DNA from: Microcella humidisoli
GTDB taxonomy: Bacteria > Actinomycetota > Actinomycetes > Actinomycetales > Microbacteriaceae
DNA length: 64,000 nucleotides
Assembly: GCF_024362325.1 (NCBI RefSeq)
Contig: NZ_CP101497.1
Coordinates: 1,798,001-1,862,000, forward strand
Direction: 5' to 3'
The translations under genes and the position numbers were made by a program. Numbering within the stretch: the first letter of the stretch is position 1; every line of letters starts with the position of its first letter. Of the stretch, positions 24,100 through 32,559 are shown piece after piece. The notes under the pieces were generated by a model. It did no database searches and was not told the DNA's origin. It was given only the letters and a program-made list of their open reading frames with translations.

Positions 24100-26922
24100 T
24101 CAGCCCCGCTCGAGCATCCGCTCGGCGATGATGCGCGCCACGACGCGCTCTGCCGCGCGACCGTCGTCGAGCGCCGTGAAGCGCTGCCGCCAGGCCGAGA
24201 GCGCGGGCGACTCCGCTGCTGGGCCCGGCGCGGCGGCACGCCGAGCGAGTTCGGCGATGAGCCCCGCGCGACTGTCGGTCACCGGCACGGGCGCCTCGGC
24301 CAGCAGGTCGAAGTAGAAGCCGCGCAGCTCGCGCTCGTAGTGCTCGCGGTCGGGGGCGAAGAGTACGAGCGGGGTGTCGGTCGCGGTGATGTCGAACATG
24401 AGCGAGCTGTAGTCGGTGACGACGACGTCGGCCGCGAGCAGCAGTTCGGCCATGTCGGGGTAGGTCGTCACGTCGATGAGGCCGTCGACGGCGAGGTCGC
24501 GACCGTGCCGCAGCGTGCGGCTGTGCCCGCGCACGAGCACGACGTGCTCGCCGGGCAGTGCGGCGAGCGCGCTCGGCAGGCTCGGCAGGTCGAGGTAGTC
24601 GACGATCTCGCGGGCATCGTCGCGCCACGTCGGCGCGTAGAGCACGGCGCGCTGCTCGGGCCGCAGCCCCAGGCGCGCGCGCACCGCCCGGCGCATCGCC
24701 GGGTCTGCCCAGACCAGCACGTCGTTGCGCGGGTAGCCCTCCACCCACAGCGGACCCCGGAACGCGTAGGCGCGGCGCAGAATCGTCGCCGCGTAGTCGT
24801 TCTGCGCCATCAGCACCGTCCACCGGCGGCTCTCGCGGCGCACGGCGATGCGCGTCCGCAGCCCCACGCCCTCGCGGTCGAGCGCGAGCCGCTTCAGCAT
24901 CGTGCCGTGCCAGGTCTGCAGCACCGACTGGTGCGGCCTTGGCATCCACCGCTTGCGCAGCCAGTCGTTCACGACGAGCAGGCGCGCATCGGCCCGCACG
25001 CGCCACCACTCGGCCGAGCCCTCGACGATCGCGACCGCTCCCTCGGGTACCGCGATCGAGCGATCGACGACCGACCAGTAGCGGGTGACGTCGGGGCGCA
25101 CGCGCGCGAGCTCGCGGTCGATCGCCAGGGGGTTGCAGGCGGCCGTCTGACTGTAGAAGCTCTCGAAGAACACGGCGTTCTCGGGGATCGCGGTGCGGCG
25201 GCGGTACTGCGCTTCGAGGCGCTTCTGGGCGGATGCGCCGCGCTCGTCATCGGCCAGCGGCGCCGCGACGCGCAGCACGAGGGTTCCGGCGTCGGCCCGC
25301 AGTTCGGCCCGCAGCAGCGGCGAGCGGAACCCGGGGTCGAGCTCGGTCGCCACCGCGGCCCGCGCGCTCGCGTGCACATCGCCCTCGAGGGTCACCTCGA
25401 GCCGGTAGTCGTCGCTGCGCGGCGGCAACCCCTCGGCCCCCCAGCGCTCGTCGAACAGCGGCGCGCCCGCGGTGAACTCGTCGCGCACCTGCGACACGGC
25501 GAGCTCGATCGTCTGCCGGGGGCCGACGAGCGCGAGACGCGCGATCACCCCGGGCGTCGTGCCGCGCAGGCTCACGGCGTGATCATCGAGCTCGGCGTCG
25601 GTGATGACGAGTCGCCGCCGGCTGGCCGGGGGAGCGGGAACCGCGGGCGCGGTCGCCACGGGGTCGCCGAGCAGGCCGAGGATCGCCTCGAGAACGCGCT
25701 CGGTCGCCCGCCCGTCGAGGTGGTCGACGACTTCGTCACGCAACCACGCCGCGTGCCGGAGGGCGTCGTCGCGGGCGGGGCCGCCCCCGAGCACGGCCTC
25801 GAGCCGCTCGAGGGTCTCGACCCACGTCGTCGCGGGTTCGCCGCCGCTGAACTCGCGGTAGGGCTGGTACAGCCCGCGCGTCGCCAGGTACGAGGCGAGA
25901 TCGGGGGCGAAGAACACGCTCGGCACGCCCGCGATGGCGGCGTCGAAGGCGATCGAGCTGTAGTCGGTGACGAGGGCGTCGAGCGCCGGCAGCGCCGGGG
26001 TCACATCGGTGAGGGCATCGCGGCCGAGCAGGCGGATGCGCGGCGAGCCCGCGGCGCCCTCCGCATACGAGCCCGCGCCGAGCGGGTGCGAGCGGATGAG
26101 CAGGGTCGCGCCCGTGCGGTCGGCCCAGGCGGCGATCTGCGACCACTCCGCGGGGGTCGGGATCGCGGCATCCACCGCCCCGTCGCGCCAGGTGGGGGCG
26201 TAGAGCACGACCGGACTGGCATCCGGAAGCGGAGCGCCGCCGGCCGTGACGAGTGCCGCCGATACGAGCGCGCGCGCCGTCGAGCGCCGGGCCTCGGGCG
26301 TGCCCGCGAGCAGCACGTCGTCGCGCGGGTCGCCCGTCACGATCACGCGCGAGGCCGGCAGACCGAACGCGGAGCGGATGCGCGCGGCCACGAGCTCGGA
26401 CGACACGGGGAACAGGGCGATCTGCGCGCCCGCTCGGCGGTAGAGCGCCGCCATGAGCCGACCGACGCCCGGCAGCGAGCCGATGAGGGGCAGACGCAGC
26501 GCCGCACCCGTGTCGAGGTGCAGGCGCTTGAGCGGGATGCCGTGCCACAGCTGCACGACGCGCGCGCCGCTCACACCGAAGCGGTTCACGTCGCCGAAGC
26601 CGTGCGTCACGACGACGACGCCCGCGCGCAGCGTGGCCCAGAGTCCGCGCGGCCCGCGCTTCGGCAGTGCCCGCAGGCCGCGCGCCCGCGCCGCCGCGAG
26701 CTCCGCGCGGTCGGAGGCGAGCCACGTGAGGTGACGCTCGGGCTCGCGCTCGGCGGTCAGCGCGAGCAGGGCCAGCGCACCTTCGCCGAGCCCGATGCCC
26801 GAGGCGAAGACCCAGCGGCGGGGGCTGCGCGGCACGAGCACGGCGGCGAGCGCCCCGAGCGCGTAGAGCGGGGCGCGAGCGAGAACGCGCGCGTTGCCGG
26901 CGCTGAACGTGAAGCGGGCCAT
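24100..26922 (-). CDS. Tandem CDP-glycerol glycerophosphotransferase-family protein (two domains)
   Basis: 940 aa, about twice the size of TagB/TagF catalytic units. Two copies of the Glyphos_transf (GT-B-like) domain are visible: domain 1 at ~40-420 (VVVVTHGFGDVNRFG, YAPTWRDGAVD, IRSHPLGAG, VTDYSSIAFD) and domain 2 at ~590-930 (VLQTWHGTMLKRLALD, YAPTWRDDAREIV, LVRGHSRTL, VTDYSSLMFDITATD). A ~150-aa beta-rich linker joins them. Such enzymes extend poly(polyol phosphate) chains from CDP-activated units on the cytoplasmic membrane face. Domain 1 has THGFGD where domain 2 has the canonical QTWHGT, although LWHGIPLKRL follows it. Start ATG 26922; divergent from the next family member. Confidence 0.85.
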   Translation of the reverse strand: MARFTFSAGNARVLARAPLYALGALAAVLVPRSPRRWVFASGIGLGEGALALLALTAEREPERHLTWLASDRAELAAARARGLRALPKRGPRGLWATLRAGVVVVTHGFGDVNRFGVSGARVVQLWHGIPLKRLHLDTGAALRLPLIGSLPGVGRLMAALYRRAGAQIALFPVSSELVAARIRSAFGLPASRVIVTGDPRDDVLLAGTPEARRSTARALVSAALVTAGGAPLPDASPVVLYAPTWRDGAVDAAIPTPAEWSQIAAWADRTGATLLIRSHPLGAGSYAEGAAGSPRIRLLGRDALTDVTPALPALDALVTDYSSIAFDAAIAGVPSVFFAPDLASYLATRGLYQPYREFSGGEPATTWVETLERLEAVLGGGPARDDALRHAAWLRDEVVDHLDGRATERVLEAILGLLGDPVATAPAVPAPPASRRRLVITDAELDDHAVSLRGTTPGVIARLALVGPRQTIELAVSQVRDEFTAGAPLFDERWGAEGLPPRSDDYRLEVTLEGDVHASARAAVATELDPGFRSPLLRAELRADAGTLVLRVAAPLADDERGASAQKRLEAQYRRRTAIPENAVFFESFYSQTAACNPLAIDRELARVRPDVTRYWSVVDRSIAVPEGAVAIVEGSAEWWRVRADARLLVVNDWLRKRWMPRPHQSVLQTWHGTMLKRLALDREGVGLRTRIAVRRESRRWTVLMAQNDYAATILRRAYAFRGPLWVEGYPRNDVLVWADPAMRRAVRARLGLRPEQRAVLYAPTWRDDAREIVDYLDLPSLPSALAALPGEHVVLVRGHSRTLRHGRDLAVDGLIDVTTYPDMAELLLAADVVVTDYSSLMFDITATDTPLVLFAPDREHYERELRGFYFDLLAEAPVPVTDSRAGLIAELARRAAAPGPAAESPALSAWRQRFTALDDGRAAERVVARIIAERMLERG

Positions 26923-27023
26923 CGCGCCCGATTCTGTCACCTCGCCAACACAATGCGAACAAGTGGGTAACGGTGTGGTGGTTTGGCCGAATGGGCACGG
27001 CGCTCGCTGAGAGAATCGTGGGC

Positions 27024-28322
27024 GTGAAGATCGTCGGGCAGTTCAAGACGGCACGCCGCATCGTGCGCGACCTGCTGCGCTCGCGCCGCAACCGCAACGC
27101 GCTCGCCGTGCGGCTCGAGACCGAGACGCCTCCGGCTGCCGGCACGATCGAGATCGCCGTGTACTTCGCCGACACGCGCGTGAACCTGTACCAGATCCGG
27201 CAGTGGTACGCGCCCCTCGCCGAGCTCGCGCGCGAGCATCCCGTCGCCATCATCAGCCGCAGCCCCGGAACGATGATGACCCTGCTCGACGAGGCCCCCG
27301 TGCCCGCCGTCTACCTGCGCAAGGTCACCGACCTCGAGCGCTTCGTGGCCGAGCAGCCGCTGCGCATCGTGTTCTACGTCAACCAGAACACCAAGAACTT
27401 CCAGATGTTCCGCTACGGCCGCATGTGGCACGTGTTCATCAACCACGGCGAGTCCGACAAGATGTACATGACCACCAACCAGTACAAGGCCTACGACTAC
27501 GCGTTCATCGCGGGCGATGCCGCCCGCGAACGCCTCGCGCGCAAGCTCTGGGACTACGACCTCGATCGCAAGACACTGCAGATCGGGCGTCCGCAGGCCG
27601 ACCACTTCGCCGGCGAGACGCCCTACACGCCCGACGATCGCACCGTCGTGCTGTACGCGCCCACGTGGGAGGGCGACCGGCCGGCGGCGGCGTACGGCTC
27701 GATCGCGAGCCATGGCGAGGCCCTCGTGGATGCCCTGCTCGCGACCGGCCGCCACCGCATCGTCTACCGCCCGCACCCGCGCAGCGGGGTCGTGAGCCGT
27801 GAGTACCGCGACGCCAATCGGCGCATCATCGCGGCTCTGGAGCGCGCCAACGCCGCCGACCCCTCAGCCCAGCACGTGCACGACACGGGGTCGGCGCTCG
27901 GCTGGCAGCTCGCCGCCGCCGACGTCGCGATCACCGACATCTCGGCGATGGTCTACGACCGGCTCGCGACCGGTCGGCCCCTCATCATCGCGCGGCCGGC
28001 GTCGCCCGAGGCCGAGATCGACGACACGGGCTATCTGAGCGCCTGCGAGTGGCTGCGGGCCGAGGAGGCCCCCGATGTCGTGCCGCTCGTCGACCGCGTT
28101 CTCACGAGCACCGAGGCGCACAAGACGCTCACGCACTGGGTGACGCGCTACTTCGGCGACACGACTCCGGGGGCGGCGACGGCTCGGTTCCACGCCGCGG
28201 TCGACGCGCTCTACGCCGAGTGGGAGCGCGTGGCGGCCATCCACGCGCTCGATCCGATCACGTCGGAGTCGAACCCTTTCGACGACGAAGACGACGAGGA
28301 CGAGGCTCCTTCGGGGGACTGA
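27024..28322 (+). CDS. CDP-glycerol:glycerophosphate glycerophosphotransferase-family protein
   Basis: 432 aa from GTG 27024 (GAGAAT 7 nt upstream, leaderless-type; in-frame GTGs at 27018 and 26973 are alternatives). Single TagB/TagF-like domain: FINHGESDKMYMT, FIAGDAARERL, VLYAPTWEGDRPA, IVYRPHPRSG and ITDISAMVYDRL. The ITDIS form replaces the usual TDYSS, so it belongs to a diverged subgroup. Acidic C-terminal tail (FDDEDDEDEAP). Probably transfers a polyol-phosphate or sugar-phosphate unit in wall-polymer assembly. The last 65 nt overlap the convergent gene. Confidence 0.8.
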   Translation: MKIVGQFKTARRIVRDLLRSRRNRNALAVRLETETPPAAGTIEIAVYFADTRVNLYQIRQWYAPLAELAREHPVAIISRSPGTMMTLLDEAPVPAVYLRKVTDLERFVAEQPLRIVFYVNQNTKNFQMFRYGRMWHVFINHGESDKMYMTTNQYKAYDYAFIAGDAARERLARKLWDYDLDRKTLQIGRPQADHFAGETPYTPDDRTVVLYAPTWEGDRPAAAYGSIASHGEALVDALLATGRHRIVYRPHPRSGVVSREYRDANRRIIAALERANAADPSAQHVHDTGSALGWQLAAADVAITDISAMVYDRLATGRPLIIARPASPEAEIDDTGYLSACEWLRAEEAPDVVPLVDRVLTSTEAHKTLTHWVTRYFGDTTPGAATARFHAAVDALYAEWERVAAIHALDPITSESNPFDDEDDEDEAPSGD

Positions 28323-29109
28323 CGGCATCGAGTTCGGCGGGCCACCGTGCGGGGGCCGGGCCGAAGGCCTGCTGCGCCGTGCGCACGACCTTGCCGCCGA
28401 TGATGCGGTTGCCCGCGCCGCCGATGACGGCGCCGATGCCGAACGGCACGAGCCGACCGGCCATGCTGCCGCCCTGCTTGACGGCCATGTTCTTGACGAG
28501 CTCGTCGCGCAAGCGCTTGTTGAGCAGCCCGACGAGAGCTTTCGGCATGCCGGCCGTGATCGACTCGCCCCAGTACTGCGTGCGGTCGGGCCCCGCTCCC
28601 GTGGCCTGCCCGACGAACTGCTGCACGAGGTCTTTGCCCGGCCCGCCGAGCATGAGGGCCATGACGAGGTTGTGGGCGCGCTCTTCGTCGTCGACGACGA
28701 TGCCGTGAATCTCGGCCACCGACTGCGCGAAGAGGGCGGTCATCTCGAAGAACGCCACGGTCTCGACGCCGATGACGGTGAGTCCGACGGCGGTGCCGAC
28801 GCCGGGGATGAGCGCGGCCGCGCCGCTGCCCGCGCCCGTGAGCGTGACACTGTTGAGAAACCGCCGCTCGAGGATCATGATGACCTGCTCGGGCGTCGCC
28901 GCGGGGTACTGCCGCCGGATCGAGCGGATGTGCAGCAGCACCGCGGGCCGCTGCGCCGACATGGCCGCGCGCAAGCCGCGCACGAGGAGCGGGTCGACGG
29001 CGGGGGCGGCGACCGGCTGCGGCGCGGTCTCGAGCGCATCATCGATCGGGATGCCCCGCAGCGGTTCGCGCGCGCCAGCAGGCTCGTTCTCGCTCGGGAT
29101 GAGGGTCAC
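28258..29109 (-). CDS. Conserved membrane-associated protein, EcsC-like
   Basis: 283 aa. A central hydrophobic hairpin (GAGSGAAALIPGVGTAVGLT, TVAFFEMTALFAQSVAEIHG) and a C-terminal Gly-rich hydrophobic patch (GIGAVIGGAGNRIIGGKVV) resemble EcsC-family and related di-Gly-rich membrane-binding proteins; the assignment is tentative and function unknown. Basic tail (PRPRRLRRRKG). The first ~45 residues are Pro/Ala-rich and probably disordered. It lies between polymer-transferase and exporter genes but need not be part of that pathway. Confidence 0.6.
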   Translation of the reverse strand: MTLIPSENEPAGAREPLRGIPIDDALETAPQPVAAPAVDPLLVRGLRAAMSAQRPAVLLHIRSIRRQYPAATPEQVIMILERRFLNSVTLTGAGSGAAALIPGVGTAVGLTVIGVETVAFFEMTALFAQSVAEIHGIVVDDEERAHNLVMALMLGGPGKDLVQQFVGQATGAGPDRTQYWGESITAGMPKALVGLLNKRLRDELVKNMAVKQGGSMAGRLVPFGIGAVIGGAGNRIIGGKVVRTAQQAFGPAPARWPAELDAVSPPKEPRPRRLRRRKGSTPT

Positions 29110-29184
29110 CGCGGTCCTCCTGATGTCGCTTCCAGTCTACGAGCAGCCGCTGGGCGGTGATCGGGTGCGGCAGTCGGGTGCGGA

Positions 29185-29934
29185 TCAGACCGCGGTGCTG
29201 CCGTAGTCGCGGTTGTAGGCCGCGAGCACCTTGCCGATCGAGGCATCGAGCACCAGGCTGCCCTTGTCGAGGTAGAGCCCGCGCGTGCAGAAGCGCTTGA
29301 GGTCGCGTTCGTTGTGCGAGACGAAGAACAGCGTGCGACCGCCCGCGAGCAGTTCGTCGATGCGCTGGTAGCACTTGTCGCGGAACGCCTTGTCACCCAC
29401 GGCGAGCACCTCGTCGACGAGCAGAATCGGCTCTTCGAGGCGCGAGATGACCGAGAACGCGAGTCGCACCTTCATGCCGCTCGAGAGGTGCTTGTAGGGC
29501 GTGCCGACGAAGTCGCGCAGCTCGGCGAAATCGATGATCTCGTCGTAGCGCGCGTCGATCTCGGCCTTCGTCATGCCGTGGAGCCCGGCCGTGAGGTACA
29601 GGTTCTCGCGCACCGTGAGATCGTCGACGAATCCGCCCGTGATCTCGATGAGCGGGGCGACCCCGCCGTGCACCTCGACCGTGCCTTCGTCGGGCAGCAT
29701 GACCCCCGCGACGAGCTTGAGCAGGGTCGACTTCCCCTGGCCGTTGCGGCCGACGACGCCGATCGCCTCGCCCGCGCGCACCTCGACATCGACGCCGCGC
29801 AGCGCCCAGAACTCGTCGGGGCGCGAGCGGCGCTTCGAGCCCGCGAAGAGGTCTTTGAACGAGCGGCGGCCGCGTCGATTGCGGCGGAACCGGATGCCGG
29901 CGCCCGCGACCCGGATGACCGTCTCGGCCTCCAT
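29185..29934 (-). CDS. Polysaccharide/teichoic acid ABC exporter, ATP-binding subunit (TagH/Wzt-like)
   Basis: 249 aa. Walker A GVVGRNGQGKST, Q-loop region GGFVDDLTVREN, signature LSSGMKVRLAFS, Walker B ILLVDEVLAVGD and H-loop FVSHNERDLKRF. The basic N-terminal stretch (IRFRRNRRGRRSFKDLF) and LIEITGGF are typical of the Wzt/TagH group. No C-terminal polymer-recognition domain is present, as in many Gram-positive TagH proteins. Its ATG overlaps the permease stop (TGATG), so the pair is translationally coupled. Confidence 0.88.
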   Translation of the reverse strand: MEAETVIRVAGAGIRFRRNRRGRRSFKDLFAGSKRRSRPDEFWALRGVDVEVRAGEAIGVVGRNGQGKSTLLKLVAGVMLPDEGTVEVHGGVAPLIEITGGFVDDLTVRENLYLTAGLHGMTKAEIDARYDEIIDFAELRDFVGTPYKHLSSGMKVRLAFSVISRLEEPILLVDEVLAVGDKAFRDKCYQRIDELLAGGRTLFFVSHNERDLKRFCTRGLYLDKGSLVLDASIGKVLAAYNRDYGSTAV

Positions 29935-30731
29935 CAGACCTCCTTCAGCACGGCGGGCACCATGCGCCGGAACACGAGCATGCCGACGCCGAGGATGACG
30001 AGGCTCATGGCGGCCGCGATGAGCACGGCTCGAGCATCCAATTGATCGGGGAAGAAGCTCGCCCGGTACAGCGAGATGATGCCGGCGAGCGGGTTGAACG
30101 ACGCCCACAGGTCGAGCCCGTCGGGCAGGTCGCCGAGCCCGTAGATGATGGGCGATGCATAGAACAGGAAGCGCAGGATGAGCTTCACGGCGCGCTCGAG
30201 GTCGCGGAAGAAGACGACCAACGGCGCGATGATGAGCCCGAGACCCACTGTCAGCACGGCCTGCAGGGCGATCGCGAGGGGCAGCCAGAGCACGCCCGCG
30301 GTGAGTGGTGCCCCGAAGATGATGGCGAACACCGCGATGACGGGCAGCGCCGCGATGAACTCGATGCCCTTCGAGAGCACGATGCGGTTCACCCAGACGG
30401 TGCGGGGGATGCGCGTGGAGCGCACGAGCTTCGCGTCTTTGATGAACGCCCGCGTCGCGTCGCCGACGGCGCCGTTGAACCACATCCACGGCAGCAGGCC
30501 CGCGAGCAGGAACACGATGTACGGCTCGTTGCCGATCGCGCGGTCGACGATCTGCGTGAAGACGAACCAGTAGATGACCGCCATGACGAGCGGGTCGAGC
30601 ACCGACCAGAGGTAGCCGAGCACCGACGTCGAGTAGCGGACCTTGAGGTCGCGGCTCGTCAGCAGCCAGAGCGACTGGCGGTACACCTGCGCGGGGGTGC
30701 GCGCGGGGCGCGGCGGCAGGGCGGAGGTCAC
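29934..30731 (-). CDS. Polysaccharide/teichoic acid ABC exporter, permease subunit (TagG/Wzm-like)
   Basis: 265 aa with six TM helices, ABC-2 type. Typical marks: SLWLLTSRDLKVRYSTSVLG before TM1, LLPWMWFNGAV, and FYASPIIYGLGDLP followed by FNPLAGIISLYRASFF. Together with the downstream ATPase it moves a lipid-linked wall polymer across the membrane. GTG 30731 is preferred because TAGCGT lies 8 nt upstream on the minus strand; GTG 30752 would add seven residues. Confidence 0.85.
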   Translation of the reverse strand: MTSALPPRPARTPAQVYRQSLWLLTSRDLKVRYSTSVLGYLWSVLDPLVMAVIYWFVFTQIVDRAIGNEPYIVFLLAGLLPWMWFNGAVGDATRAFIKDAKLVRSTRIPRTVWVNRIVLSKGIEFIAALPVIAVFAIIFGAPLTAGVLWLPLAIALQAVLTVGLGLIIAPLVVFFRDLERAVKLILRFLFYASPIIYGLGDLPDGLDLWASFNPLAGIISLYRASFFPDQLDARAVLIAAAMSLVILGVGMLVFRRMVPAVLKEV

Positions 30732-30804
30732 GAACGACAACGCTAGCGCCACGCGCGCCGCTCTGCCCGCGAATCAGGGCTCACGGCGTGCGCGAGCCGA
30801 CGGC

Positions 30805-31497
30805 TCAGACGTGCAGGTTGGCGCGCTCGAGGTCTTCGGCGAAGTCGATCTCGACGGCGTAGAGGTCGCTGATGTCGACGGGCTCGACGGTGATGCCGTC
30901 GTGCTCGATCGCGAGCTCGATGCCGCGCTCGAAGTAGTCCTGGTCGGCGCAGCGTGCGAGGTGGTGCATGAGCACGGCCTTGTCGCGGCTCGAGATGTAG
31001 TTGATGCCGACGGCCTCGCCGAGCCCCTCGGCGACGGTCTTCGACAGCTTCTGGATGAAGCCCTCGGCGTCGACGGTGTACTTGACCTCTTCGTCGCTGA
31101 CCGTCGAGGTGTTGACGCTCACGAACGAGCGGTCGGCGTGCACGAGGCTCGCGACCCGCACGAGAACCTGCGGGTCGAAGACGACGTCGCCGTTCATCCA
31201 GAGCACACCGTGCTTGCCGGTGGCTTTGAGGGCGCGCAGCAGGCTCTTCGAGGTGTTGGTCTGGTCGTACTGCTCGTTATAGACGTACTCGACCTCGGGG
31301 AACGCGTCGATGATGTGCTCGAGCTTGTAGCCCACGACGGTCGTGATGGTCACGTCGGTGCCGAACGCGGCGGCGATGTTGTCGTGCTGCTGGCGCATGA
31401 TGGTGCGCCCGTCGCTGAGTTCGGTCAGCGGCTTCGGCAGCTCGCGGCCGAGACGGCTGCCCATGCCTGCGGCGAGAATGACGACCTGAGTGGTCAT
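30805..31497 (-). CDS. NTP-transferase (LicC/sugar-phosphate nucleotidyltransferase-like)
   Basis: 230 aa. N-terminal nucleotide-binding motif VILAAGMGSRLGRELPKPLTE, metal-binding Asp in WMNGDVVFDP, and a C-terminal EIDFAEDLERA ending typical of LicC-type phosphocholine cytidylyltransferases and short sugar-1-phosphate nucleotidyltransferases. It probably makes a CDP- or UDP-activated precursor for the polymer made and exported by the neighbouring genes; the substrate cannot be read from sequence. Start ATG 31497. Confidence 0.8.
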   Translation of the reverse strand: MTTQVVILAAGMGSRLGRELPKPLTELSDGRTIMRQQHDNIAAAFGTDVTITTVVGYKLEHIIDAFPEVEYVYNEQYDQTNTSKSLLRALKATGKHGVLWMNGDVVFDPQVLVRVASLVHADRSFVSVNTSTVSDEEVKYTVDAEGFIQKLSKTVAEGLGEAVGINYISSRDKAVLMHHLARCADQDYFERGIELAIEHDGITVEPVDISDLYAVEIDFAEDLERANLHV

Positions 31498-31667
31498 GTG
31501 ATGGCTCCTGATGTGTCGGATGAAGGTCAGAGGGACACATCGTTGTGCTCTCCCAGGGTACCCGGGAGGTTTCCGCGCCGTCATCCGCTGTTCACCCATT
31601 GTTTCCGAACTGTGACCCGGGCGCCAGGCCTTCCGCGCGCGGGTCGAGGGGTGCTCACGAGGGTTGG

Positions 31668-31673
31668 TAGCGT
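31668..31673 (+). promoter_or_regulatory. -10 box for the ABC ATPase gene
   Basis: TAGCGT, 7 nt before GTG 31681; leaderless layout, and the main reason for choosing that start. Confidence 0.5.
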
Positions 31674-31680
31674 GGACGTC

Positions 31681-32559
31681 GTGGAATCCTCGTCAGCGTC
31701 TCCGAAGCGAACGGGGAAGCCCGTCCGGCCAGCGCGGCCGTCGAAGCCGGGGGCCCGGTCCACGGCCAAGCCCGCCGTGCCGCGGCCGAAGCCGCTCGCG
31801 CCCGTGGTGCTCGAGGTCTCGGGGTTGCGCAAGCGGTTCGGTACCTCCACCGCCGTCGATGACGTGAGCTTGACCGTGCGTCGTGGCTCGATCTTCGGCT
31901 TCGTCGGGCCGAACGGCGCGGGCAAGACCACGACGCTCTCGATGGTGACGGGGCTGCTGCGACCGGATGCGGGCACCGTGGTCGTCGGTGGCACCGACGT
32001 CTGGGCGGCACCCACGACCGCGAAACGCAAGATCGGCGTTCTGCCCGACCGCATGCGGCTGTTCGACCGGCTCACGGGAGCCCAGATGCTCTACTACGCC
32101 GCCGTGCTGCACGGGCTCGACCGTTCCGCCGCACGGTCGCGCAGTGACGACCTGGCGCTCGCGCTCGGCCTCGACGGCTCGCTCGACCGCCCGGTACGCG
32201 ACTACTCCGTGGGCATGGTGAAGAAGATCTCCCTCGCCGCCGCGCTCATCCACTCACCCTCGGTGCTCGTGCTCGACGAGCCCTTCGAGTCGGTCGACCC
32301 GGTCTCGACCGCGCAGGCCGTCGACCTCCTGCAGCGCTTCGCCGCCGCGGGCGGCACGGTCGTGCTCTCGAGCCACAACATGGATCTGGTCGAGCGCGTG
32401 TGCGACAGCGTCGCCGTCATCGTCGAAGGGCGCATCCTCGCCGCGGGCACCCTCGACGAGGTGCGCGCGGGCGAGAGCCTGGAGGAGCGCTTCGTCGAGC
32501 TCGCGGGCGGACGCGTCGCGGTGGAGGGCCTGGAGTGGTTGACCACGTTCTCCGACTGA
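31681..32559 (+). CDS. ABC transporter ATP-binding protein
   Basis: 292 aa from GTG 31681. A basic Pro/Lys/Arg-rich N-terminal tail (~40 residues), then Walker A GFVGPNGAGKTT, signature YSVGMVKKISLAAAL (diverged from LSGGQ), Walker B VLVLDEPFESVDP, H-loop SSHNMDLVERV. DRMRLFDRLTGAQML is typical of CcmA/DrrA-type ATPases working with ABC-2 permeases. The downstream permease gene begins inside its last 25 nt. Confidence 0.85.
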   Translation: MESSSASPKRTGKPVRPARPSKPGARSTAKPAVPRPKPLAPVVLEVSGLRKRFGTSTAVDDVSLTVRRGSIFGFVGPNGAGKTTTLSMVTGLLRPDAGTVVVGGTDVWAAPTTAKRKIGVLPDRMRLFDRLTGAQMLYYAAVLHGLDRSAARSRSDDLALALGLDGSLDRPVRDYSVGMVKKISLAAALIHSPSVLVLDEPFESVDPVSTAQAVDLLQRFAAAGGTVVLSSHNMDLVERVCDSVAVIVEGRILAAGTLDEVRAGESLEERFVELAGGRVAVEGLEWLTTFSD

